DNA of 64,000 bases from Lates calcarifer (taxonomy: Eukaryota > Chordata > Actinopteri > Centropomidae): NCBI RefSeq assembly GCF_001640805.2, contig NC_066852.1, positions 11,231,194 to 11,295,193 on the forward strand, in the 5' to 3' direction. Shown piece by piece: positions 37,460-48,453 of this stretch. The first letter of the stretch is position 1; each line of letters begins with the position of its first letter. The notes under the pieces are model-generated. The model saw only the letters and a list, made by a program, of their open reading frames with translations, did no database searches and was not told the DNA's origin. A program made the position numbers and the translations under genes.

Positions 37460-40400
37460 ATTCCAAGAAATACAATTTACATTGGTGAGCTAATGATGTA
37501 ATGACATCTACAACCTGGACACCAAAGTGCGAGTAAATTGGGATCTGCAGAGGCACACGTTACAAAAAGGCCTTTCAAGAGGAGGAAAAAGTGCTAAGAC
37601 TGAAGTTACGATAAAGCTGGTGATTATAATGACAATGAGTGAGCAGAAAATGGCCACTAAATTTCACATGTGCAGGCTGATTTGAGGGAAAATGGGCTTG
37701 TAATGGACAAATCTGCAACTTATTCACTGGAGGTCAGCATTAGCTGGAAACAATGTAAGATACCGACGACCACAGGCTCAGTGGGTGACCAGTATCTTAC
37801 ACCTACATGATAACACAGTTGACAGTATCTCGACTTGCTAATTGTTCCTCTGGACTTAACGTGAATGTAACAAAGACTGTGCTTGGATCCATCATCTGGA
37901 TATCTCCTCTTGTTGATATTGGCTTCAACTCAAGCATAGGGGATGTTAAGGTTAGCTCAACCCAACCTATTTACACTGTACTCTGCAAAGATCAGATGCC
38001 TGTCTGTGTCACGGTTGAGAATCCCAAGGAAGAATTTTTAATTAACCATTTTTATTTCAAATGTTTGTTATTGGATCAGAAACAGGAATGTGAGACTTGC
38101 AAATGATCCTTCATATATAATCTGCAATTTGCTTTCAACCCTGCTACTTTTGAGAGAGACTTAAGTCGTATCTATAACTGGCAATTCAATATTTATCAGA
38201 CTGAACTGAAAAGCCAGGCCGCAGTTTTAATGAGACACTCACCTCACAGAAACTGCGAGGAGCAATAGGATGACAATTAACAGTTACTTTTTACTGTCAG
38301 TCAACACTGATAAAAAAAGGATTTAAATAATAACATGTTGCTTCATAGTTTAATTCACAGTTTTTCCCCCTTTTTACTGCCTAAAGCTAAATAGATTAAC
38401 AACATAGACGTCTGTTCTTCAATGCACTCTGCATGTGGTCACCATTTTTATCTGTCTGTCAGTCACACTGCAGCACAGCTGTCATTGTGAAATAACAGGC
38501 TGTGTTGAAGCATAAGTGTTCACAGCTCTGTTATGTGTGGACAGAATACAGTCTGTGACAGAGAATAGTAAATGGTTAATGGCCTTAAACCTGACTGCTA
38601 GAGAACTCAATTTATTTGGCAGCTGTTTAGCAGAATATAATTATTCCTCTCTGATTGTATTGCTGCTTACCATACATGGCAGTCCACTCCAGCAAATCAG
38701 AGACCCAGCTCCAATTTACTGTGGTTGATAAGTGCAGGTTGTCATATGGAGCAGCTGCTTCAAGATTTCCAGCATTTGTGGGGAAAGGAATTGTAGCTTT
38801 GTCATTACTTAATAGGACTGGGTAGCAGGTTTGTTTTTTAAAAAATCAAAATAGATTTGGTATTTATTAATGTTCATTTCATTATCTTTTAATCCCTGTT
38901 AATCCCTGTTTTTTTTTTTTGTTAGTTTTTTTTAGATTTTCTGACAACGCAGAGGCAAAGTAAATCTTTTTAATCTCTTAACATTTTTATTTATTTATTT
39001 TTTTAACATCTGCATCGCTGGTACTCACACATGATCACCACAGGCCTTTCCACCTTCCACCAGATGAGGCTCATCTGGTCAGAGAGCTTTTTTCCAAATG
39101 GAATTTGATTCAATATCTTCAAAGCTATTAGCAGATCACTATTGAGTATTGTTGTGTAAGATTGATATGTCCCCATAATAAGGTTATTTAGAAACCACAG
39201 TTGCAGTACGAGGTATTTCTAACTGATGAATTAGAAAGTAGAACTAATTCTCAACATAGCAGTTTTGGTTGCACAAGCTTCCTCAAATGCTAAAAAAGTT
39301 AAAACGATTAGCGTCCCATAGTGTGTATACAGACATATTGTCTTATTTAGCAATCATGACCTGAGAGGATGCAATAGATTGATTTTAAATCAAATCAACT
39401 GAACAGTTTTTGTACTAAAACCTGTGATTGTGACTGTTTTTTTAAAGGGAAACTCTGTGGGATGAACATCATCTGTTCATTCTGCATACCACATTTGTAA
39501 TGGGTAAATTGTGCAGTAAGAGATCTCAAAATCAAAGACAGAAAATCCATCATAGCTCCAGACATAAGTCTTTAGAGCAAGGGAAGCTGGATTCACCAGT
39601 TCAGTTCAGTCAGATGTGTCAGACCTGAACTGAGGAGATTAAACAATGTGCAAAAATATTGTCTGACCATAACTTTTATCTCTTTTCAGGTGGATTGGAG
39701 GTTGAAGATCAGGTTGATTTAACTGCCTTTGTGACAAAATAGCATAAGTATTAACTGTCACAGCTTAAGTTGTAACCTTCTAGTGAATTGATTTTCAGTT
39801 TCTTGCCTTTGTTGGTAGCACGTAAACTAAAGAAGATTGGACAGCAAAAAAACCCTGAGGAGGATCATCCCATGCAGGACCCTGCAGAGGTCATGCAGAA
39901 TATTTCTCCTAAATCAGGCCTGAACTTGAACTCCCAGATGGTCTTCCTCAGCATCCTGGAGTCCATTGAGCCCGAGGTGGTGAATGCGGGGCACGACTAC
40001 CGCCAGCCAGACTCAGCTGCCACCCTACTCACCAGCCTCAACGAGCTGGGAGAGAGACAACTGGTCAAAGTGGTCAAATGGGCAAAAGGACTACCAGGTA
40101 GGACACATGCTGATGAGCAGCTAATATCCTGCGAATTCCACCTGTTTAATCTAAGTTCTAACAATCTCTCTCCTTTTAGTTTTTTTTTTTTTTGCTCCCC
40201 AGCTAAATGTCTGGCTCAGTTTTGTCCACCAGTCGCTAATTGTCTCTGTCTGCCTGAAAACAGCAGACTGCTGAAAAAAAATCAAAGCATCAGCATTGAT
40301 GAGATTAGTGAGAGTAAATCAACAGTAAGGTAACAGTAAAGTTGTGTTCCATAAACTAAAAATCCATTTTAAAAACATGTTGATTTTATTTGATATTTTA

Positions 40401-43400
40401 TTTGACTTTTTTTTTTTTTTTTTTGTTCAGTATTTTTTATATACTGAATATAGCAGCTTTACAGTAAATACTGTTTGGAGTCAGGAAATATGTCTTTTTA
40501 TCATTGCTTTTTACCACTCTTAACTCTTATATAAGACATTATTGAGTGAACAATGAGAAAATAAGTATGAATGTGCTCATAAACCTGGAGAAGCTAATTA
40601 GAGATTTATTTTTTGAGTTTGAGTATCAACTCAGCCCCCGGTGGACTTGAAAGATGGCTGTATAAGGTTTGTAGTTCCTCTTTGCTTGAATACATGTTAG
40701 TTAAAATAGATACCAATCATGACTCATTGTCTCAGTGCTAGTGTCAAACTAATGCACACTAGAAAGAGAAATGATAAAAATGAAATAATAAACAAATTAC
40801 AATTAGATAAATAAATGAAGGACAACATAAAAAGATAAGATGTAATAAAACATTTTAAAACATCTATGCAGTAAAGTAAATGTATGCAATCTGAATAATG
40901 GCTATAAAACATTATAATTTAAAGCCTGAAACTGTTTATTTTAAGTTAATGTTTAAAGATATCAGCACTGCTCTCAGATTTTCAGGCAGACTGTTCTAAC
41001 AGCTAAGCGCATGGGAACTAAATACTTACTAAATACTACTGCTTTTTGGAACAAGCTCTCCTTCTTACTCAATCCATTCAGGTTTTGGATTAACCCCAAA
41101 TTTCTACAGGTGCCAGAGGTTGGTGACAGGCACGCCAGCCCTCCCTCCGTCCAGGGTTTCAGCTAATTTCTGCTGTATAACGCTTTGTGACATCCAGGCA
41201 CTAATATCTGAAATTTCATTAAAAGCTGTGACCACAGAGAGAGATGTTGTGCCACCAATGGGTTAAATTTATAGAATAAAAAGAAGTGGCCCTAAAATCA
41301 ATCCCTGAGGAACACCACAAGTCATTTTACAGTGTATACAGTAGGATGAAAACCTGAAAGGTCAGGGTGTTTTAATTGGACCTTTCTGGTAGTATGACTG
41401 TAATATAAATGTTATGATAAAAATATCTAACAATTAAGTTTTAGTAGAAAATATTTTGTGTCACATTTTTTGACTCTTTGTGAATCTTTGTTCTTAGGTT
41501 TTAGAAATCTCCATGTGGACGACCAAATGACTGTCATTCAGCATTCATGGATGGGGGTGATGGTGTTTGCCCTGGGATGGAGGTCCTATAAGAACGTCAA
41601 TGGCAGGATGCTTTACTTCGCCCCGGATCTTGTGTTCAATGAGTATGTACAGCACTAAACTCTTGAATTCAATTATGTTCTTTAAAGGGATTTTAACAGA
41701 GGGTGACCAACGTGCTGCGCTTCTCATTATACTGAGAGATTACCCCACTGAGTAAGCTGGTGCTATCATACATAATACAGACACCAGTTCCTCCGTCTTC
41801 ATGTCTTCCTATCAGTCTCTCTGTGATTGGCTTTCCTGGTCATGCACAAACACAAAGACATCTCTAGAATTTTATAAAGGTAAATCGAAATGGTCGCAGG
41901 TTTTTTAGGACAGTGCTCATCCAATTTCCTTCCTGGGTGTCCTTTTGTTACTGTGAGATTAAAGTAAGGAACATTACTTTTCAGCATTCAGATTCTCATG
42001 GCTCTGGGGAGTGAAGCTGATTCAGATATGGATATCACAGACAACAACAGTGGTGATTAATGGTTACAACATATCTAATTCAGTTCCATCAAACATTTAC
42101 TGCCAGAATTGAATAGATGTTGTTGTAAGCTGTAAGTTTATCTATAAATCAGATCAAACCTAATTCATTTGCATTCTTCATGTTTATATATGCAAAGCTC
42201 TTTTTCATCTGATTTTTTTAAATATTATTTTTAGAATAAATTCTGTTTGTATCATGTTTTTATAATTACAGACAAATTAGACCCATTATTTTAAAATTAT
42301 TGTTATGACCAATTATTGAAAGGCTGATAATCTGGTTTTAAGGTTTTGGAGTGACATCTGGCTTCCATCGTGCACTGCAATAGATCTTCATTATAGATTT
42401 AATAATCCAGAGCCAAGTCTTCAAGGCAAGAACAGGTGTCACCTTTGGAGAAAATTTATCAAATTTTAAACTCATATTGTAATTAGAGTGTCACATTCAC
42501 AGCTGTCCCTTGCTATTTTCTCTTATCAAACATTTGATAACATTTTATATCAAGAGAAGTGTCCTTGTTATGAATATAGCTCCCTAAAGAGCCTTGGATG
42601 TGGAAGATGGCAGGCTTTATCTTGAACTGGCAGAATAAACCTAGGTAGGGAAATAAATGTACAACAAAACCCCAAATTCTCCACTGAGGGTACTCAGTGA
42701 AAAAACAGATATGACTGTGGTCATATTGGGCAGCTCCCAGATATGATTGTGTAACTGTGTCAGTGTGGGGCAGGGTGTAACTGAAAAACAGTATTTGTGC
42801 ACAGGGAACATGCACTGAATAAATAAAACTTGTTGTTCAAGCTATCAAAGTGTCAGGGAAGGCTTGAATAGTAAATAGTATATCACAATGATGACATAAG
42901 TGGATACTTAATGATAAAAGCCCAACTTTTGTTAGCTAAAGTACATTAAGCTATTTTTATTAAATTTAATGTGGATCTTAGCTGTTAGACAGCTCTATAG
43001 CTGCTGTTTGGTCTTCTAAACCCAAACTGTGTCACTTAATAAATGGGAAAGGACCATTAGTGTGTTGTTTTCTTTTCCTTTTTGCTGTTTTTAGTGTCCT
43101 TGAATGTGACTCCACAATCATTATGCAAAATAGCAGCAAGTTTTTTGACAAAGCAAAACACTGGAAACAGTGTATGGATGTGGCAGGTATTATCAACATT
43201 TAAAACAGCATCATGGAGCATTTACATGCTCTCACAAGGGGCACCAGTCAGTAAACGCATTAGTTTAAGCTGCGGACCATGTATTACATATGAATCTATA
43301 TTGGTTATTAATTCATGCGTACTCTAAATTATTTCCTTTCACTCATACAAAAACCTTTTTGGTGACATTTCCACACAACCTGGAAATTGTGCACATCACT

Positions 43401-45487
43401 CTGGATCCCTGGTGGAAATGTTGAGTTTGTCAGGACATCAGGACAGTGTTTCTTACCATCTTATATACTGTGCAGTTGCTAGTTAGATTTTTTATCTATT
43501 AGTTTGACCTTAGTTTCTATGTAATTATAACAGACAAACATGGAACATAAATTATAAATTATCTGTAGAAAGAAGAGAGGAAAATTGTGATTTTGTTGTT
43601 AGTACAGTAGCGTTTCAGTTAGCTTAGCATAACCTTGCTAATATTTTATTCTAATTAAACAATTTCTCCAGGGATGTAATATTGGACATCCATAATGTTG
43701 GCATAATAATAAGACAGGACAATTTGATTCACAATTGAATCAAAAGACTTTTAGTCTCAGGTATAGCTCAGACCTGTAAACCACTAAATCCTACATTTCC
43801 CCTAAATCAACTCAGTGTTGTCTTTTGTTAAATGCTCTCTGCGTACTTAATGGTCACATCTGTCAAGTCAGTCCTATCATCAGTCTTCAAGTCCAATTTG
43901 AGGCTCTTTTCTTTGACCAGCAATTGATGATGTTTCAGGATTAAAAAAATTCTTTAAATATGTTTTATCTCACATTTATCTCCACAGCAAAAGAATGTGC
44001 TAAATCGTCTTTTCCTGATTTATGATAAAGGCAGAATGATTTCATGTTGACAGAGACAGCAAACTTTGATCTCTCATTCTTGCTCCCCTATGCGTGTTGA
44101 ACTCATCATTTACGGGTGGTGAACATGAAATATCCAATCACCTCCAATCATCACTATAATGGATTTTAAACCAGTGATAAATGACAGGAATTCTGGTAAT
44201 GTAATAGAGCTGTGGTAACATCTTGCTCCAGATGTCAAAGATCACACTGCAGAAATCTGTACTTTTATAGATATTTCATTGTCGCTGTCTCTGTTACAAC
44301 ATTAATAGAAATGGATCTAACCTCAGACATTCTTTCCTCCTCTGACAACAAATGTCCAATTTATAAAGCAATTTATCCTTCGCCTCTTGTGATTTCAACA
44401 TTCCCATTCATTCACATCTCCAATCCTGACCTTTTTGCATCTGCAGACATCGGATGCATATTTCCACCATGTATGAGCACTGCATACGGATGAGACACCT
44501 CTCACAGGAGTTTCTGCTGCTGCAGATCACCCAGGAGGAGTTTCTCTGCATGAAGGCCTTGCTCCTCTTCAGCATTAGTAAGTACCACCGTGTGTGCTGA
44601 GCATCAGTACATCAAAACAAACCAGTGGAGCTGCAGCAGAGAGAGAGAGCAGAGTCAAAGAGTTAAACAGGCAGTCAAAACTGTTTTTCTCTGTTTTCAT
44701 CAGTCCCAGTTGAGGGTCTGAAGAGTCAGAAGTACTTCGATGAGCTACGTCTCACTTACATCAACGAACTCGATCGGCTCATTAACTATCGAATGACGAC
44801 CAACTGTTCTCAGAGGTTCTACCAACTCACCCGACTCCTGGACTCTCTCCAGATGGTGAGATACACTGCTCCTTATGATTTCAGTTTAATTGTCGTGACA
44901 TGTACACATGTATTCCCCTGTGTCAGAACATGTGGCTGCATTTTACCAAATGAGACAGTCAGGGAAAACAATATAAATCAAGAGTTGTAATTCTACTAAT
45001 TTGCCTAAAACATTTCTTGGTGATGCATGCAATTAAATCGAAGGGGATACTGTGTATTTTAATAGTCCATTGAAAAATGCTTCCTTCGTACCGTCTGCTA
45101 CCTTGAACTCTAACCTCAAAAATCTAATAACTGTTCTTCAGGATAGAAAAAAGCCTGATGGATAAGTTTACCAGTTTAGATTCAGAGTTCCCAGTCCTCA
45201 CACTTTTAGGCCCTGCCAATTTAGGGAAGAGCATTCGTTGGGTATATCTTAAATATTTTCATGATTCATGTTTCTTGACTTACTGTCAAAACTGTGTTTG
45301 TGTTTTTGTGTTTTTTTTTCTGTTTCAGACGGTAAAGAAGCTCCATCAGTTTACATTTGACCTTTTTGTCCAGGCTCAGTCGCTCCCCACCAAGGTCAGC
45401 TTCCCAGAGATGATTGGAGAAATAATCTCAGTACATGTACCAAAGATCCTGGCAGGTTTGGCTAAACCGATCTTGTTTCACAAGTAG
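25166..45487 (+). CDS. ar: Androgen receptor, complete coding region in eight exons
   Basis: This is a ligand-activated nuclear receptor (NR3C4) that binds androgens in the cytosol or nucleus and regulates genes through androgen response elements. Joined exons are 25166-26328, 33363-33514, 33735-33851, 39819-40097, 41498-41642, 44447-44577, 44704-44855 and 45329-45487, giving 765 residues with no internal stop. The DNA-binding domain has zinc cysteines 409, 412, 426, 429 and 445, 451, 461, 464, with P-box GSCKV at 427-431. The nuclear localisation region [19 protein letters not shown] spans 465-483. The ligand-binding domain runs from about 515 to 765. Residues equivalent to human N705, Q711, R752 and T877 are N552, Q558, R599 and T722, and the charge clamp is K567 and E744. 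Teleosts have two AR paralogues and I cannot say firmly which this is. It faces ophn1 tail to tail, as in mammals. Confidence 0.97.
26602..26812. mobile_element. MITE with 26-bp perfect terminal inverted repeats, in AR intron 1
   Basis: The left end begins CACTGTTGCCCATAAAGTTG and continues GAATAA. The right end is its exact reverse complement and ends GGGCAACAGTG. Both sides are flanked by TA, the Tc1/mariner target duplication. The 211-nt element has no coding capacity. Perfect ends suggest a fairly recent insertion. Confidence 0.92.
26888..26917. repeat. Poly-A tract
   Basis: Thirty consecutive A in AR intron 1. It explains the poly-lysine frame at 26772. It may be the tail of an old retroelement, but nothing upstream was recognised. 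Confidence 0.9.
26918..27749. other. AR intron 1 segment, nothing recognised
   Basis: AT-rich, with a GAAA-rich patch near 27236-27258. No coding signal. Confidence 0.4.
27750..28110 (-). mobile_element. Decayed Tc1-like transposase, C-terminal part, in AR intron 1
   Basis: The minus frame of 113 codons contains [34 protein letters not shown] and [15 protein letters not shown]. These match the C-terminal DDE domain of a fish Tc1 family, where the usual wording is [18 protein letters not shown]. The catalytic-region SPDLNP is degraded to NHQIST, so the copy is inactive. More transposon-derived DNA probably extends rightwards to about 28.7 kb, but I cannot set its end. Confidence 0.8.
28111..30806. 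other. AR intron 1 segment; probable transposon-derived DNA at its left end
   Basis: About 28390-28690 has the feel of further transposon sequence (CTCCTGCTCCAGCAATGAAC, CAAAGTCACTTAGATCTTTT). The rest shows no gene, and frames up to 93 codons lack domains. Confidence 0.35.
30807..30857. repeat. Perfect 18-bp inverted repeat (hairpin), AR intron 1
   Basis: GCACCACAGCACACTGAA at 30807-30824 is exactly mirrored by TTCAGTGTGCTGTGGTGC at 30840-30857, with a 15-nt loop whose ends can pair partly. No TA-flanked element edges were found around it. It may be the core of a palindromic repeat or a structured RNA. Confidence 0.85.
30858..31824. other. AR intron 1 segment, nothing recognised
   Basis: AT-rich. 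A small hairpin CTCACACC/GGTGTGAG sits near 31170-31190. Confidence 0.35.
31825..32060 (+). mobile_element. Tc1-like transposase fragment, AR intron 1
   Basis: The plus strand near 31850 reads [15 protein letters not shown], then a stop, then QSNLQGKHI, and shortly after LRELLQLC, stop, DKLSK. This is the end of a fish Tc1 transposase (DLNPIELVWDELDRRVKAKQ in intact copies). It is a different subfamily from the copies at 4.4 and 27.8 kb and is broken by stops. The limits are approximate. Confidence 0.75.
32061..33362. other. 3' part of AR intron 1
   Basis: No gene recognised. It ends in the acceptor of AR exon 2 (TTTGACTGCAG at 33352-33362). Confidence 0.45.
33363..33514 (+). CDS. ar: ar exon 2: first zinc finger
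   Basis: 152 nt, the length I recall for human AR exon 2. Encodes residues 389-438 plus shared codons. It carries [20 protein letters not shown], with cysteines 409, 412, 426 and 429, and the P-box that sets response-element choice. Acceptor CTGCAG, donor GTAAAA. Confidence 0.98.
33553..33571. repeat. Poly-C tract in AR intron 2
   Basis: Nineteen consecutive C in a 220-nt intron, 38 nt after the exon 2 donor. The opposite strand is a G-run able to form a quadruplex. Confidence 0.95.
33735..33851 (+). CDS. ar: ar exon 3: second zinc finger
   Basis: 117 nt, as I recall for human AR. Encodes residues 440-477 plus shared codons, with cysteines 445, 451, 461 and 464. The D-box ASKND carries lysine where human has arginine. 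The start of the nuclear localisation region, RLKKC, is here. Donor GTAGGA. Confidence 0.98.
33852..36080. other. AR intron 3, 5' part
   Basis: No coding signal recognised. The frames at 33997, 34630 and 35075 lack domains. Confidence 0.45.
36081..36930 (+). mobile_element. Decayed L2-like LINE with reverse transcriptase remnants, AR intron 3
   Basis: Near 36430 the plus strand reads [18 protein letters not shown] then [12 protein letters not shown], the first conserved block of an L2/Rex-type reverse transcriptase (LDLTAAFDT in intact copies). Near 36655 it reads [10 protein letters not shown], matching the CGVPQGSVLGP block. Near 36790-36860 it reads [16 protein letters not shown], matching the C-terminal tail. 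Stops and a large internal gap, with the YADD region missing, show a dead copy on the same strand as AR. Confidence 0.75.
36931..37422. other. AR intron 3 segment
   Basis: A short (AGT)n stretch lies near 36974-37012. Nothing else recognised. Confidence 0.4.
37423..37459. repeat. (CA)n microsatellite, AR intron 3
   Basis: About eighteen CA units without interruption. Confidence 0.97.
37460..39818. other. AR intron 3, 3' part
   Basis: No gene recognised. The 99-codon frame at 37807 has no domain. T-runs occur near 38910. It ends in the exon 4 acceptor (TTTGTTGGTAG). Confidence 0.45.
39819..40097 (+). CDS. ar: ar exon 4: hinge and start of ligand-binding domain
   Basis: 279 nt; the human exon is 288 by memory, the difference lying in the hinge. 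Encodes residues 479-570. It completes the nuclear localisation signal (RKLKK, 479-483), then an acidic, proline-containing hinge, then [18 protein letters not shown] of helix 1. The steroid-contacting NELGERQ (552-558) and the charge-clamp lysine K567 are present. The donor is CCAG|GTAGGA; read-through would give a false 181-codon frame. Confidence 0.97.
40098..41497. other. AR intron 4
   Basis: Around 40970-41340 the sequence resembles an old retroelement tail (GAACAAGCTCTCCTTCTTAC; AATCCCTGAGGAACACCACA), but I cannot name it. No coding signal otherwise. Confidence 0.4.
41498..41642 (+). CDS. ar: ar exon 5: ligand-binding domain
   Basis: 145 nt, as I recall for human. Encodes residues 572-618: [20 protein letters not shown], then [12 protein letters not shown] and [13 protein letters not shown]599 is the arginine that contacts the steroid A-ring. 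Acceptor TTCTTAG, donor GA|GTATGT. Confidence 0.98.
41643..44446. other. AR intron 5
   Basis: 2.8 kb of AT-rich sequence. No gene or confident repeat was recognised. Confidence 0.45.
44447..44577 (+). CDS. ar: ar exon 6: ligand-binding domain
   Basis: 131 nt, as I recall for human. Encodes residues 620-662: [28 protein letters not shown] and [14 protein letters not shown]. Acceptor CTGCAG, donor A|GTAAGT. Confidence 0.98.
44704..44855 (+). CDS. ar: ar exon 7: ligand-binding domain
   Basis: 152 nt against 158 in human by memory. Encodes residues 664-713: [36 protein letters not shown] and [13 protein letters not shown]. The six-base deficit falls in the loop that is IIACKRKNPTS in human and LINYRMTTN here. 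The preceding intron is only 126 nt. Donor ATG|GTGAGA. Confidence 0.97.
44856..45328. other. AR intron 7
   Basis: 473 nt with a T-rich acceptor tract before exon 8. No other feature. Confidence 0.5.
45329..45487 (+). CDS. ar: ar exon 8: end of ligand-binding domain with helix 12
   Basis: Encodes residues 714-765 and a TAG stop. HQFTFDL (719-725) contains the equivalents of human H874 and T877. Helix 12 [11 protein letters not shown] carries the charge-clamp glutamate E744. The tail [15 protein letters not shown] ends one residue short of the human form. Relative to human, two extra residues (region SLPTK) sit before FPEM. Confidence 0.98.
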   Translation, partial: TVKKLHQFTFDLFVQAQSLPTKVSFPEMIGEIISVHVPKILAGLAKPILFHK

Positions 45488-47126
45488 AAGGATTTTTTAT
45501 ATCAAAAAATAACTGAGCTCTGCTGCCTCCATAAACTTTTTTAAAGGCTTTGCACTGTTTCCCCACATGTTTGATCTAATAGCTTTTAGCCCTGTCCCGT
45601 GATCATTATTTTATTGCTCAAGTTTTTTTTTGTTTGTTTGTTTGTTTTTGCCTTGTAGCCATAATTAAATTTTTGTTCAGAAAGCTTTTTATCTGAAGAG
45701 CTGCAAGGCATCACCTGTTGACAGCAGTCTGTAAATTATGATCACAGAAACCTAAAAGTATCAGGGTTAAAAACATTTTTAGTTTTGCATGTGACCTTCA
45801 TTATACATTCACTTGATGAGGTACTAAAAACAAGAGAAGAAGAGATGGCCCAAAGAGGAGAAATACAAAAACACAGAATTGCTGCCTTCAGGTGCAAGCT
45901 CCTGCTTGTGAAAATGAGAAATAACAATTTAAATGTTTAAAACAAGAAATGTGTAGGTTTTCAAATTGTCACATAATTCAACATACTTTTTATCAAACAT
46001 TCAGACAGGTGCACAAAATCCAGAAATCTTGCAGTGGCATTAAATGTGTTATTACTCAGTGTAAAATGACCAGAGTCATTACTAGCAATCAGTGTAGATA
46101 AGACACGTGAGAACTGCAACTGTAAAACACAAACTTGATGTTGTCATGGTACTTTGAAAACCGGATTTTCCTGCAGGGTAAATGTAGTTGTTGTGCTGCA
46201 GGTGGGTTATTAAGGCTAAAGCCTGTGTGGACATGTGATGTCTCAATTATAACCAAAAAATAAATCTTGAAATTAGAAACTGAGTAGAGTACTTGTTACT
46301 GATACAGATATCCAACTAGGTAATAATTAATTACCTAATGGGCTCACATGCTTCACAACAGCAGAAAATTATCTCCCAGTTGTTTCTCTATTTACACACT
46401 TATCACAACTAAAGACTGTTTTAAAGTACTTCAGAATTTACACGTTGTCTTCACGCAGTACATTGCCCTTGTTTGACTGAGGCAGCTCAGTACAACGCAG
46501 ACACATCCAGAGGACACTTCATACTTATTGTCGCTCTGCACTTTTCCTGTCAGGTTAGCAGCAAATGTGTAGAGATGTTTTCTTGATGCCACTAAATTTT
46601 AATTTATAAAATATGCAGTAGAGAAACTTGTTAAAGCAGGTACTTGTCATAAGTGAGGTTGGAGAAAATGGAACAATTTGTCTAGAAGTTTTGATACTGT
46701 ATTACTGTACTGCACTAGTTTATATACAATAAGTAAATATTAAATTGACTTTACAATCCAACCCAAAGGCAACATGAATCTTACTGACAGTAAACTTTAT
46801 TCTTACCATATTTATCCTGCATGAAATCTTGGTGAATGTTGCATGAAAATTTAAATTTATTATGAAACAATTTGAAGAAACAGTTAAAAAGTGGCTTTAG
46901 AAAGAAATTGATCCCATCAGATTATTTTAGATTTTTACCATAAACTATGTAAAAGCAAAGCAAGAACACATGACAAATTATAAGTGTTTGTTTTAGTTTT
47001 TTCAGGAGATTCATTGATAAAACTAAAATAAAGTCATTAGCTACAACGCATTAGGTTCACAGCTCTTCACTCGTCTGCCACCATCATTGCCAGACAACAT
47101 GGTTTTGACAGCTTCACGCTGAGAGC
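45488..47126. other. Probable AR 3' UTR or intergenic
   Basis: No coding signal. Several AATAAA-like hexamers occur (for example near 46258 and 47027), so the polyadenylation site is not determinable here. A short (TTTG)n run lies near 45630. Confidence 0.4.
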
Positions 47127-47340
47127 GGCGGGTTGCAGCGGCAGGGATTGGGAGAAAGGATGGCATTAAATACAGACAAATGCTGAATGAGAACTTGATT
47201 CACAGTGCCAGAGATCTCAGATTAGGGCAGTAATGTTCCAACAGGACAACTCACAGCCAGCGTAAAACTGGAAGGCCTTCAGATGTAGAATGTGAAAGTC
47301 CATGGCTGGCTCTGCCAAACCTCAGAGATAAAGACAGAGA
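47127..47340 (+). mobile_element. Tc1-like transposase fragment
   Basis: The plus strand reads GIKYRQMLNENLIHSARDLR LGQ, a stop, and after a frame change FQQDN. This matches the stretch before the second catalytic aspartate-containing block of Tc1 transposases (TFQQDNDPKHTA in intact copies). Stops show a dead copy. Limits are approximate. Confidence 0.65.
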
Positions 47341-48417
47341 AAAAAAAAATTAGTGGAATGCTTTGAAGAAAAATGATCAGAGACGCTTAAGTGGAGCTAT
47401 TGGAAAGTGTTACTGATAATTCACTGAGTTGAATTCAATTATTAGTTTTTGTATAAACCGAGCTGGAAAAACATAAAGGCACTTTGTACATACAGTCACA
47501 CTCTGCGCGATGCAGGGTGTAATTTACACCAAAATTGTATCTTTGAGTTAAAGATCTACAGTTGTAGCAGATTATAATTTCAATCCAACACAAACTAAAT
47601 TTCAGATTAACTCCTGTGGCTTGTTATGCATTATTCAAAAATGTTCACAATGTTTTGTAACTCTGTAAATTCAACACTTTGTAACAACTTGTTTTACAAG
47701 CTCATAGGTGCATGCATCATGTGTTTGTATAACTGTTTGTGTAACTTTTAGCTTTACAGAACGCAACGCATGGACGTCCATGTACCCATCCAGTTACCTG
47801 TTTATTGTATAATTACAGATGGTGTCATCATTGCTCAGTGTGCCGGGACATATACCAGAAGGCATGATAATAATTTGTTGTACAGTGTATAGTGATGAGT
47901 TGACAATGACAGTTTCACAGTTTTTTGTAACGGATTCACTCATAAACTTTGGTGAACTGTGTAGAGTTGATATCTCCGTGTCTTCAGCTTGTCTTTTTAT
48001 ACAATATTTGCTTTGTGAAAAGGAATGACGGAGAAAGGGAATCCAGTCACCGTGGAGAAGTAGAGATGATCAGTGAGACTTGACCCCAAAACAACAACTT
48101 AATTACAGCCCTGAAACTTGAATAAATCTGCCCTCTGCCATTTGAGAAGCAGCAGTTCATTGTAAAATTGAAACTAAATAGTCTGATGAAGACATGACAA
48201 GAACCCAGGTGATATCATGTGCAAGAACAGTAGAAGTACCTGTGTTTTAAATATGCACATGATGCTTAAGTTTTGAAGAAATTCTAAATTTTCAGAAATA
48301 TCTCTATTTAATCTCTATCAAGCCTTCTTACATGTCCTGAATGCACTACATTGTAAGACTGTTGTTAACAGTTAACAGATTCTTTAGCCTTGAAATTCAT
48401 GCTGGTTCTAAATAATG
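47341..48417. other. Intergenic or distal AR 3' UTR
   Basis: No gene recognised. Confidence 0.35.
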
Positions 48418-48453
48418 TATTTTGTTTGTTTGTTTGTTTGTTTGTTTGTTTTT
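48418..48453. repeat. (TTTG)n microsatellite
   Basis: Eight or nine tandem TTTG units. Confidence 0.95.

Noticed and set aside
39788..40333. 181-codon plus open frame
   Set aside because: It is AR exon 4 (39819-40097) with intron sequence read through on both sides.
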